A DNA stretch of 7,158 bases from Spirochaetales bacterium (GCA_028284845.1 JANQQY010000020.1:1-7158); one strand, 5' to 3'. Counted from the first letter of the stretch, positions 1 to 6,698 are shown. Notes: generated by a model not told the origin, from the letters alone. Made by a program: numbers and translations.

Positions 1-1754
1 AACCCGCGCCGTATGCGGGCCTCCGGCTGACCGTGTCTGGTGGGCGCTCACGCGAAGACCGCATTCGCGTGCTCCGCTCCTCGGATCAACTCGAACTTCA
101 GGTCTCTCATCGGAGGCTTCTCGCATTTGGCGCCTACTGGTTGCTTCGGTTCCTGCAACGCAGCGAAGCGCCCCCCGGAGCCGGTACTGCGGACACCTCT
201 CCCGTCACCGTACGAGCGGTGAGTCAGTGGGACAATCTGGACGGATCAATCGAACGGGGGTACGGAGGTCGATCGATCTTTGACTGGACCGATCCCGGCC
301 GGCATGCAGATCGACAGGTGGAGTATGCAAAGCTGCTCTGCTCGGCGGGCATCAACACGCTGTTCCTCAACAACGTAAACGCCTCTCCGGAGGTGCTGAC
401 GGACTCGAGCCTCGGAGTACTCCGTGTTTTCGCCAATCGATTTCGACCCTACGGAATTCGGGTGGGAATCGCGGTCAACTTTGGATCGCCCGTGTCGCTT
501 GGGGAGTTGTCGACCGCGGATCCACTTCACCCGGATGTGCGCGCCTGGTGGGGTGAGTGTGCCCGCCGCCTCTACGAGGCGGTCCCTGACCTGATTGGGT
601 GTCTCGTCAAGGCGAACAGTGAGGGGCAACCGGGACCGCAGGACTATGGTCGCGGTCACGAGGACGGTGCGAACATGCTTGCGGATGCCTTCGCGCCGCA
701 TGGAGGGCATGTGTTCTGGCGTGCGTTTGTCTACGAGTGGACCCCGCCGGGAGAGCCCGCGCCGCAGCGAGGACCTCATGACGATGGGTTGAGCGACAGT
801 TTTGTGACCTTTGCCCCACTCGACGGTTGTTTCAGAGAGAACGTGACTCTTGTGGTGAAGAACGGGCCTATCGATTTTCAGGTGCGTGAGCCATTGCATC
901 CGTTGCTTGGAGCAATGCATGAGACCCCGACCGCCCTCGAGTTTCAAGTAACGCAGGAGTACACAGGTCAGGATGTGCACCTCTGTTTCCTTCCATCCCA
1001 GTGGCGTCACTACCTAGACGGGCGTGTGAACGCGAATGAACCTCTCTGTGATCTCGTGAAGAGCCCGAGCGGCGGGCAGATGCTCGTCGGCGTCTCGGCC
1101 TGGGGTGATTCGGACTGCTGGTCCGGGCACCCGCTCGCACAGGCGAATCTGTACGGTCTTGGTCGTCTTGCCTGGGACCCAACAGACTCTCCGCAGAGGA
1201 TTGCGACCGACTGGACACGACAGACGTTCGGAGCTGATCCCGTCGTTGAGTCGACACTCGTCGATCTGTTGCTCGGATCGTGGCGGGCCTATGAGTCCTA
1301 TACCTCACCGCTTGGTCTTGGGATGATGCACTGCAAGGCCCGGCACCGGGACCCTGCTCCCAACGAACGAGTATACGCCCACCGCGCGGATGCGAACGGC
1401 ATCGGTCGCGACCGATCGATAGCGACGGGAACGCGTTTTGTTCTGCACTACCGCGAACCGGTGCGGTCGCTCTATGAATCGATGGAGACCGCAGATCCGA
1501 ACCTGCTCCTCCTCTTTCATCGCGTTCCGTGGGACCATCGAATGGACTCCGGGCTGACAGTATGGGAGACGTTGCAGGCGACGTATCGCAGTGGGGTCAG
1601 CTGGGTCGCCGAGGCGGTGCACCAGTGGGGAGCTCTGCGGGACCAGCTCGAACCAACGACCCATCACGACATAGAGCGTCGACTCCGTGTGCAGCTCGAG
1701 CATGCTCGCAGGTGGGCCGGTACCATGCTCGACTACTTCGGATCGGTGCAGTGA
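1..1754 (+). CDS. aguA: GH67 alpha-glucuronidase, 5' end outside window
   Basis: The enzyme should hydrolyse the alpha-1,2 bond holding (4-O-methyl-)glucuronic acid on the terminal xylose of xylo-oligosaccharides. The frame is open from position 3, and the GTG at 33 lies inside the N-terminal domain, so about 85 residues are missing upstream. Counting from that GTG, the GH67 hallmark SQWDNLDGSIERGYGGRS is at residues 64-81. KANSEGQPGP holds the expected general acid E197, and KNGPIDFQVREP and QEYTGQ hold the expected base pair D281 and E309. The C-terminal GLGMMHC, HRAD-GIG-DR and LLLFHRVPW motifs are present at 427-500. As I recall the Cellvibrio GlcA67A numbering (K288, E292, R325, D365, E393), K193 and R230 also fall in register. 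About 11 extra residues lie between R230 and D281. No export signal can be judged. The family assignment is very secure. Confidence 0.96.
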   Translation, partial: PAPYAGLRLTVSGGRSREDRIRVLRSSDQLELQVSHRRLLAFGAYWLLRFLQRSEAPPGAGTADTSPVTVRAVSQWDNLDGSIERGYGGRSIFDWTDPGRHADRQVEYAKLLCSAGINTLFLNNVNASPEVLTDSSLGVLRVFANRFRPYGIRVGIAVNFGSPVSLGELSTADPLHPDVRAWWGECARRLYEAVPDLIGCLVKANSEGQPGPQDYGRGHEDGANMLADAFAPHGGHVFWRAFVYEWTPPGEPAPQRGPHDDGLSDSFVTFAPLDGCFRENVTLVVKNGPIDFQVREPLHPLLGAMHETPTALEFQVTQEYTGQDVHLCFLPSQWRHYLDGRVNANEPLCDLVKSPSGGQMLVGVSAWGDSDCWSGHPLAQANLYGLGRLAWDPTDSPQRIATDWTRQTFGADPVVESTLVDLLLGSWRAYESYTSPLGLGMMHCKARHRDPAPNERVYAHRADANGIGRDRSIATGTRFVLHYREPVRSLYESMETADPNLLLLFHRVPWDHRMDSGLTVWETLQATYRSGVSWVAEAVHQWGALRDQLEPTTHHDIERRLRVQLEHARRWAGTMLDYFGSVQ

Positions 1755-1794
1755 AATTCGCACACTCTTTGCCGAATAAGTGCAATCACATTGC

Positions 1795-1818
1795 GGTGGC
1801 GGGTAGTAGGGTTCCACC
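1795..1818 (+). other. Possible small stem-loop at the start of the URO-D-like gene
   Basis: GGTGG at 1795-1799 is the exact reverse complement of CCACC at 1814-1818, the five bases directly before the ATG. The 14-nt loop contains the only purine-rich stretch (TAGTAGGG) that could act as ribosome binding site. The stem is only 5 bp and may be chance; if real it would dampen translation initiation. Confidence 0.25.
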
Positions 1819-2913
1819 ATGAGCACAATGGATGAGATTTCCGCAACGCATGCGGCGGTGGTTGAGGCTGGACTGGGTCTGGAGCCGCGGTTTGCGGAGA
1901 TCGCGCACAGATGGGAAGCGTGGTGGAGGTTCGAATCTGATCGCCCGCTTCTTGTTGGGACCGCGCCGCGCGAACGAGGTGGCTCTTGGACCAAGCCGTT
2001 TCAATTCATTGAGTCACCGGCAGAGTGGCTTGCCGCAAGCCGCGCCCATATGGAGGCCACCTACTTTCTTGACCAAACGATCCCCAGTATTCGCGTGGAC
2101 TTTGGTCCGGTCCTCACCGCAGCCTTTCTGGGCGCCGAACTTGAGTTCGCTCTTCGTGAGAATACCTCGTGGCAGCACCCACTCGACGACGTCTACTCGG
2201 CCGACCTCAGCATCGATCCAACTCAGCGCTGGTATCAGGCTTGTATGAAGTTGGCAGAGACGACGGCGCGTGATGCTGCCGGCGACTACCTCGTCTGTCT
2301 TCCAGACTTCTCCGGAGCGACCGATGTCCTCGCGAATCTTCGAGGATCTGAGCCTCTTCTCATGGATCTGTACGATCGCGCCGATGATGTGTTGCGCGTC
2401 CTCCCACGCTTAGTCGATGCGTGGGAGAGGGCATTCTTCGACTTCCTTACGATCACCTCCGCCGCAAACGCCGGCATCACAAGCTGGCTCCAGGCGTGGT
2501 CTGCGATTCCCTACACCGTGCCAACCTGCGACTTCAATTCGATGATTGGGCCGGATCAGTTTGCCGAGTTCTGCCTCCCGTATCTGGAGGATCAGGGGGC
2601 GCGAGCGGGACGGTGCCTCTTTCACCTGGATGGGCCGGACGCCGCGCGACATGCCTCGGCACTTGGGGCTTCGCGCATAGAGGCTATTCAGTACACACCG
2701 GGAGCCGGTTCGACGGGCGCCGTTCCCATGATTCCGATGCTCCGTGCGTTGCAGGAGTCCGGCAAGCCGATCCTGGTCTTTGTTGAACCCAATGAGGTTG
2801 CGGAGTTAACGCGAAGCCTCGATCCGGCGGGTCTGGCGCTGTATGTGACGGGTGTCGCGGACGAGGCGGCGGCCCATGAACTAGAACAGCAGGTTCGGAA
2901 AGGAGACCGATGA
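1819..2913 (+). CDS. Uroporphyrinogen decarboxylase-fold protein, methyltransferase-like, function unknown
   Basis: This is a 364-residue protein of the URO-D/MtaA-type TIM-barrel superfamily. Family-like segments are PDFSGATDVLANLRG (162-176), the DFNSMIGPDQFAEFCLPYLED stretch (238-258), FHLDGPDA (268-275) and IQYTPGAG (290-297). It is unlikely to be the heme enzyme HemE, because the arginine-rich N-terminal RQAGRY-type motif is absent and it sits in a sugar operon. Thiol methyltransferases MtaA/MtbA bind zinc through H-x-C and a later Cys. Here the first position keeps H269, but D271 replaces the Cys and no late Cys exists, so standard zinc-thiolate chemistry is doubtful. It follows aguA by 64 bp and overlaps the next gene by ATGA. 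The start ATG at 1819 has only a weak site (TAGGG) upstream; an in-frame ATG at 1828 is an alternative. The role in sugar breakdown or O-demethylation is inferred. Confidence 0.85.
   Translation: MSTMDEISATHAAVVEAGLGLEPRFAEIAHRWEAWWRFESDRPLLVGTAPRERGGSWTKPFQFIESPAEWLAASRAHMEATYFLDQTIPSIRVDFGPVLTAAFLGAELEFALRENTSWQHPLDDVYSADLSIDPTQRWYQACMKLAETTARDAAGDYLVCLPDFSGATDVLANLRGSEPLLMDLYDRADDVLRVLPRLVDAWERAFFDFLTITSAANAGITSWLQAWSAIPYTVPTCDFNSMIGPDQFAEFCLPYLEDQGARAGRCLFHLDGPDAARHASALGASRIEAIQYTPGAGSTGAVPMIPMLRALQESGKPILVFVEPNEVAELTRSLDPAGLALYVTGVADEAAAHELEQQVRKGDR
2900..2905 (+). promoter_or_regulatory. Shine-Dalgarno site of the Gfo/Idh/MocA gene
   Basis: AAGGAG lies 4 nt before the ATG at 2910, within the last codons of the upstream gene. 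Together with the ATGA overlap it fixes the start and implies translational coupling of the two genes. Confidence 0.85.
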
Positions 2914-3998
2914 GCAAGCTTGGACTCGGTGTGCTGGGGCTTGGCGAAGGGATCAGTCTGGTACGAGGCGCAAAGGGGAGCGAGCGCTGGGAGCTTCGAT
3001 CGGTCTGCGATCTGGATGAGGATCTCGCTCGTCGGACTGCCGACTCATACCGGTGTTCCTGGACCACTGATCTGGGCGAACTCTGCACGAACGATCGGAT
3101 CGACTGCATCGCGATCTACACCCCAGATCCGCTTCACGCTGAGCATCTCACACAGATTATGGCGGCCGGCAAACATGCGATATGCACAAAGCCGCTCCTC
3201 ACCGATCTCTCGAGCGGTCCGGATCTTCTCGCAGCGTCAGAGCGATGCGGTGTGCGGCTCCTCGTGGGACAGAGCTCGCGCTTCTTCCCGTCGTTCCAGC
3301 GCCAACGTGCCGACTTCGAATCCGGAGTGCCCGGAACCGTTCGATCGGTCGAGGCTCACTACAACGGCGACAAACGGCGCGGCACAAGCGGTCGCTGGGG
3401 CAAGAAGGGTGGCAACGATTGGGTCTTCACCGGACTCTCGCATCCGGTCGATCTCGTCCAGTGGTACCTGGGGCCGATCGCGTCGGTCAGCGCTGTTGGC
3501 GTGACAAGCACTGCATCTGCAGATCGCGACGGCCCCACGGACGTGATGCACGCACTCCTCACGAATCACACCGGCGCCGTGGGTCGTGTGTCCGGCAGCT
3601 ACGGGACGGTCCACTCTCACCCTGATGCTGATCCCATGATCGGATGTACTGTTCGTGGCGAGGCCGGCACCCTTACCGCTCGTTACCCGGACTTTCGGTA
3701 TCTGAGAAACGTTGATGGCAGCGGAGCCGAGTCGTGGAACGATAGCTCCTCTCACGCCTCATACTTCCCTTTTGGCGGGTCAATGCATCACGTTGGCGAA
3801 TTCAGGAACTACCTGGAAGCGATGGGGCGGGCTATCGAGGAAGGTATCGATCCACGGCCGAACCTAGTGGACGGTCTCTGGGTTGTTGCTACTCTGATAT
3901 CGATTCGTCGATCGATAGATGTTGGTTGCATTATCAATGTCCCGGAGGTGCTGGCCGAGTCTGGTCTGGGCGAGCTTGCACGCGAGGTGTCGAGGTAG
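2910..3998 (+). CDS. Gfo/Idh/MocA-family NAD(P)-dependent oxidoreductase
   Basis: This 362-residue protein has the usual two-domain length of the family. The Rossmann nucleotide site is GVLGLGEG (7-14), followed by the acidic VCDLDEDLA turn (32-40). AIYTPDPLHAEH (68-79) and the catalytic-lysine motif CTKP (92-95, K94, usually EKP) come next. The substrate domain has SHPVDLVQWYLG (177-188) with the family His (H178) and Asp (D181). The Asp usually found four residues before that His (D-x3-H) is T174 here, so the proton relay may differ. Such enzymes oxidise or reduce sugars, inositols and sugar acids with NAD(P). In this operon a uronic acid, perhaps 4-O-methylglucuronate or a product of it, is the inferred substrate. 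It is coupled to the URO-D-like gene by a 4-bp overlap. The family is certain, the substrate unknown. Confidence 0.93.
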   Translation: MSKLGLGVLGLGEGISLVRGAKGSERWELRSVCDLDEDLARRTADSYRCSWTTDLGELCTNDRIDCIAIYTPDPLHAEHLTQIMAAGKHAICTKPLLTDLSSGPDLLAASERCGVRLLVGQSSRFFPSFQRQRADFESGVPGTVRSVEAHYNGDKRRGTSGRWGKKGGNDWVFTGLSHPVDLVQWYLGPIASVSAVGVTSTASADRDGPTDVMHALLTNHTGAVGRVSGSYGTVHSHPDADPMIGCTVRGEAGTLTARYPDFRYLRNVDGSGAESWNDSSSHASYFPFGGSMHHVGEFRNYLEAMGRAIEEGIDPRPNLVDGLWVVATLISIRRSIDVGCIINVPEVLAESGLGELAREVSR

Positions 3999-4052
3999 GC
4001 AATCAAGCGGCATCGTCCTACCCTGTACCACCCGTGCGGTAAACACTACTCT

Positions 4053-4057
4053 GGAGG
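4053..4057 (+). promoter_or_regulatory. Shine-Dalgarno site of the DUF1638 gene
   Basis: GGAGG is the only strong site in the 70-bp gap. It is 2 nt from an ATG at 4060, too close for efficient initiation, and 11 nt from the ATG at 4069. The second is favoured because the resulting MQLKMISCEVFARE terminus looks like the family start. Confidence 0.65.
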
Positions 4058-4068
4058 CGATGGAACCT

Positions 4069-4797
4069 ATGCAGTTAAAGATGATTTCATGCGAAGTCTT
4101 CGCTCGGGAGGCGAACTACTGCGCATCTCTCTCTCCTCACGTGGTCGACCTCGCGTTCACGAAGAAGGATGCCCACAACCATAGTCCGACGCTTCGTGCA
4201 ATCATCCAGGATCACATTGACGAAGCGGCGCGATCAGAGAGCAGCTACGATGCGATCCTGCTCGGCTTTGGCCTCTGCGGTAATTCGATCCTTGGGATCA
4301 CCGCCCCTGATGTCCCGCTCGTGGTTCCTCGTGCGCACGACTGCTGTTCGATCTGCCTGGGATCACGGAAGCGGTTTGAAGAGGAATTCCGCGACAACCC
4401 GAGTACTCCCTTCAGCTCCGCCGGCTATATTGAGCGTGGAGGATCGTACCTACATGAGTCTTCCATGGATGAAACCGGTGGCGCGACCTACCAGGAGTAC
4501 GTTGAGAAGTATGGCGAGGAGAATGCTCGCTACATCATGGATGCGATGAAAGTTGAGGGCAGTGACAACCGGCTGATCTATATCGACGTTCCCGAGTTCT
4601 CTCACCTTGGCTACGCGGAACGATGCAAGCAGCAAGCCGAGGCCGACGGCCGCGAGTTCGTCTCGCTTGACGGCGATCTGCGGCTAATCAAGATGCTCAC
4701 CGCCGGGGAGTGGCCCGACGAGGAGTTCCAAACCGTAGAGCCTGGAGAGAGCATTACGGCCACCTACGACTGGGATCGTATCATCGCGGCGGAGTAG
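4069..4797 (+). CDS. DUF1638 domain protein, cysteine-rich
   Basis: This 242-residue soluble protein has no signal peptide or membrane segment. Family-like motifs are ISCEVFARE (6-14, C8), YDAILLGFGLCGNS (60-73, C70) and VPRAHDCCSICLGSR (86-100, C92, C93, C96). A C-terminal EWPDEEFQTVEPGESI stretch (214-229) follows. The repeated Cys and His residues suggest metal or cofactor binding, but no function is established to my knowledge. From memory, DUF1638 genes often occur beside corrinoid-dependent methylamine or O-methyl methyltransferase genes, which is why I link it to methyl-group handling here. Upstream in-frame starts back to 3919 would run inside the preceding gene and lack family similarity. 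The gene's last 17 bp overlap the 3' end of the convergent AraC-type gene. The family call is fairly sure; the role is inferred. Confidence 0.85.
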   Translation: MQLKMISCEVFAREANYCASLSPHVVDLAFTKKDAHNHSPTLRAIIQDHIDEAARSESSYDAILLGFGLCGNSILGITAPDVPLVVPRAHDCCSICLGSRKRFEEEFRDNPSTPFSSAGYIERGGSYLHESSMDETGGATYQEYVEKYGEENARYIMDAMKVEGSDNRLIYIDVPEFSHLGYAERCKQQAEADGREFVSLDGDLRLIKMLTAGEWPDEEFQTVEPGESITATYDWDRIIAAE

Positions 4798-5707
4798 GCG
4801 ACGCCCGCTCGAGAATCTGGCGCTGAAATTGCTTGGGCGAGAGACCAGTCTTTTGTCTGAAGATCCGAACGAAGTGTGAGAGGTTGCCGAATCCGGACGA
4901 GAAAGCTGCCTCGGTAACGGATCGGCCGCTACTGAGTTCAAGCCTTGCACGCTCAACTCGGCGTCTCAAAATGTACTGGTGCATCGTGACTGAACCGGCT
5001 TTGCGACAGAGCCGGTTGATTCCGTTTGGCGTCGTCCCGAACTCCGCCGCTATTCGCGCAAGAGTAAGCTCTTCAGTGAGGTGCTCATCTACGAAGCTCA
5101 TGATCCGGTCGAGCCGGAGCGACTCCTCCGTGCTGGCAGCGGGGGGGGCCGTTTGGGTCGCCGCCACTCGCGCGCCGCGATTCACCACAACAAGCATCTC
5201 CGCAATCGTAAGCCTTCGGATCATCTCGCGCTCTGCGTCTGCGAGCTGCGCGGATGCGACACCGCGCGCAAAAAGTAACTGGAACTGCTCATAGTCCTCG
5301 TCCGAAAGCCGCACGAGATGCATAAAGGCCGACTCGCGGCGTTCAAACATGCGAAGGAGATCGTATCCGGGTACGCTCCAGCCTGAGATGAGCTCCGGGA
5401 AGAAGATCGTCACCTGACGTCGATAGGGCTTTCCCGGCTCCGCGAGCGATTGGTGAACGTCGAACTGATTGAGAAGAAGGATGTCCCCGCGGTTCATCGT
5501 GTACACGCTGCCGTTCACGCGGTAAAGGAGCGACTCGTTCAAGGAACAGAAGATCTCGTAGCTGTCGTGATAGTGGTAGGGCAGCGCCCCTGTCGAGGGC
5601 TGTGAGTAGTCGCCGAAGTAGACGTGTGCGGTGAAGAGGTCCTTGCTCGGCCGTTGCTCGTCGTGCGCGACCATTCTCCATGGTACGTTGAGCGAACAGA
5701 TTCGCAT
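4781..5707 (-). CDS. AraC-family transcriptional regulator with N-terminal cupin domain
   Basis: The protein has 308 residues, normal for sugar-responsive AraC regulators. The N-terminal cupin spans about residues 38-110, with H45, H47, E51 and H85 in the positions of a cupin metal or ligand site. After a linker rich in Ala, Pro and Thr (180-195), the DNA-binding domain fills 198-300. Its first helix-turn-helix is LTLARIAAEFGTTPNGINRL (214-233). The second is in the signature region SVTEAAFSSGFGNLSHFVRI (263-282), followed by FRQKTGLSPKQF. Its tail-to-tail contact with the xylan side-chain operon makes it the best candidate to sense a uronate or oligosaccharide and activate that operon. It is transcribed divergently from the TetR-type gene across 74 bp. 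The ribosome site before the ATG at 5707 is weak (AGAAG). Confidence 0.95.
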   Translation of the reverse strand: MRICSLNVPWRMVAHDEQRPSKDLFTAHVYFGDYSQPSTGALPYHYHDSYEIFCSLNESLLYRVNGSVYTMNRGDILLLNQFDVHQSLAEPGKPYRRQVTIFFPELISGWSVPGYDLLRMFERRESAFMHLVRLSDEDYEQFQLLFARGVASAQLADAEREMIRRLTIAEMLVVVNRGARVAATQTAPPAASTEESLRLDRIMSFVDEHLTEELTLARIAAEFGTTPNGINRLCRKAGSVTMHQYILRRRVERARLELSSGRSVTEAAFSSGFGNLSHFVRIFRQKTGLSPKQFQRQILERASPTPPR

Positions 5708-5730
5708 AGCACTTCTGACCGGCCGCCTCG

Positions 5731-5759
5731 CTGACTATTTCCGACAGATTTGATATCTT
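5731..5759 (+). promoter_or_regulatory. Candidate sigma-70 promoter of the tetR-type gene
   Basis: A -35-like CTGACT (5731-5736, 4 of 6 consensus bases) and a -10-like TATCTT (5754-5759, 4 of 6) are separated by the ideal 17 bp. A TG two bases before the -10 gives an extended -10 element. Transcription would start near 5766, leaving a leader of about 15 nt with no strong ribosome site. Moderate evidence only. Confidence 0.5.
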
Positions 5760-5763
5760 ATTC

Positions 5764-5779
5764 CCAACCAACTGGTAGG
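5764..5779. promoter_or_regulatory. Imperfect palindrome, probable regulator operator
   Basis: CCAACCA at 5764-5770, a 2-bp centre, and TGGTAGG at 5773-5779 form an inverted repeat with 6 of 7 arm positions matching. It lies just downstream of the predicted -10 and over the expected transcription start, 2 bp before the ATG at 5782. This is where a TetR-family repressor would sit for autoregulation. That this particular repressor binds it is inferred. Confidence 0.5.
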
Positions 5780-5781
5780 CT

Positions 5782-6390
5782 ATGGACGATAAGGGCGCAT
5801 CGGCACTGCTCGAAACGGAGATCGACTCACCTCGGGACCGCGTTCTCAACGCGGCCGAGCATCTCTTTATGCTGCGTGGTTTTGCCGCCGTGACGCTCCG
5901 CGACATCGCCGGTGAGGTGGGTATCAAGCACGCCTCGCTCTATCACCATGTGCCCGGCGGCAAGGAAGAGCTCTTTGTTGAGGTGATCAAGCGTAGCCTC
6001 AATCGCCACCGCGACGGGATTCGCCATGCGATGGAGCAGGCGAAACCGGATATTCGTTCACGCCTCCACGCGATCTCCGATTGGTTTCTCAGCCAGTCGC
6101 CTATGGATCTCGTCAGAATGACTCGATCCGATATCCCGGCCCTCTCCTCAGATGCATCCGGTCGGCTTGAGCAGATGACGTACGAGGCGATTCTCCGTCC
6201 CATCGAGGGGATTCTTCGAACGGCTCACGACGCCGGAGAGATCTCCGTTGAGCAGACGGGCCTGGTGGCCGGCGGTATCGTCGGAATGGTTCAGAGCCTC
6301 TTCTCCGTTCCGGACTACGCGCTCCGCCCGTCGAGACCGCAGATGGGCCGAGATCTCATTGACGCCTTTATTGACGGCATCGCCGCCTGA
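5782..6390 (+). CDS. TetR/AcrR-family transcriptional regulator
   Basis: This 202-residue protein has the standard TetR architecture. The N-terminal DNA-binding domain includes RDRVLNAAEHLFMLRGFAAV (18-37) and the helix-turn-helix TLRDIAGEVGIKHASLYHHV (38-57), then the usual GGKEELF turn (59-65). The rest (about 70-202) is an alpha-helical ligand and dimerisation domain, which in this family diverges with the effector, so the ligand cannot be named. The gene faces away from the AraC-type gene and converges on azlD with only 2 bp between stops. A palindrome directly before its start suggests self-repression. Because the 74-bp divergent gap is shared, it might also influence the AraC-type gene and through it the xylan operon. 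The start ATG at 5782 fits the expected N-terminal length. Confidence 0.95.
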   Translation: MDDKGASALLETEIDSPRDRVLNAAEHLFMLRGFAAVTLRDIAGEVGIKHASLYHHVPGGKEELFVEVIKRSLNRHRDGIRHAMEQAKPDIRSRLHAISDWFLSQSPMDLVRMTRSDIPALSSDASGRLEQMTYEAILRPIEGILRTAHDAGEISVEQTGLVAGGIVGMVQSLFSVPDYALRPSRPQMGRDLIDAFIDGIAA

Positions 6391-6392
6391 GA

Positions 6393-6698
6393 TCAGATCC
6401 CCGCAAGCATCGATAGAACGACCGCCGCGACAGACCCAATGACCACTAGAAACGCCTGTCTGACGGTGATCGCAAGCAAGGTGGCCGCCAGCAGACCGAT
6501 TCCGCTCGCGCGGATCTCCCCTCCGACAGCGGTAAGCCCGCCCGGGATGATCAATGCACCGACGGCCGTGATTGGAACGAGTCGCATGGCACGACGATAC
6601 CAGGGAGGGATGTCGCGACGAGTCCGAAGCACAAGCGGAAGCACCCGTGGGAGATAGGTAACGATCGTCATGCCGGCGATAAGCAGTACGGGGCTCAC
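6393..6698 (-). CDS. azlD: AzlD-family branched-chain amino acid exporter subunit
   Basis: This is a 101-residue integral membrane protein, the usual AzlD length, with about four hydrophobic segments (near residues 3-23, 39-53, 65-79 and 82-100). The motif MTIVTYLPRVLPL (10-22), then PPWYRRAM and VPITAVGALI, is typical of AzlD. With AzlC it forms a two-component exporter of branched-chain amino acids in the cytoplasmic membrane. I chose the GTG at 6698, not the ATG at 6797. The GTG overlaps the azlC stop as GTGA, has GGAGAG 9 nt upstream (6708-6713), and gives the family N terminus; the longer form would add 33 unrelated residues. The gene ends 2 bp from the stop of the convergent TetR-type gene. 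Confidence 0.9.
   Translation of the reverse strand: MSPVLLIAGMTIVTYLPRVLPLVLRTRRDIPPWYRRAMRLVPITAVGALIIPGGLTAVGGEIRASGIGLLAATLLAITVRQAFLVVIGSVAAVVLSMLAGI

Noticed and set aside
246..1010. Long minus-strand open frame (254 codons) opposite the alpha-glucuronidase gene
   Set aside because: It lies entirely antisense to a gene with clear GH67 motifs, its translation is rich in Arg and low-complexity, and no family is recognisable; it is a GC-rich shadow frame.
1755..1794. Internal promoter before the URO-D-like gene
   Set aside because: TTGCCG at 1769-1774 resembles a -35 box, but no acceptable -10 lies 16-18 bp downstream.
1305..1994. Minus-strand open frame (229 codons) spanning the aguA/URO-D-like junction
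   Set aside because: No recognisable domain, and both ends are covered by well-supported genes on the other strand.
1819..2913. Annotation as the heme-pathway uroporphyrinogen decarboxylase HemE
   Set aside because: The characteristic N-terminal arginine motif is absent and the genomic context is carbohydrate catabolism; only the fold family is supported.
3919..4068. Upstream in-frame extension of the DUF1638 gene
   Set aside because: Its first part overlaps the end of the oxidoreductase gene and has no family similarity; the GGAGG site at 4053 supports a start at 4069 or 4060.
5343..5927. Minus-strand open frame (194 codons) running through the araC/tetR gap
   Set aside because: It overlaps both regulators out of frame and shows no domain; the regulators' helix-turn-helix motifs are unambiguous.
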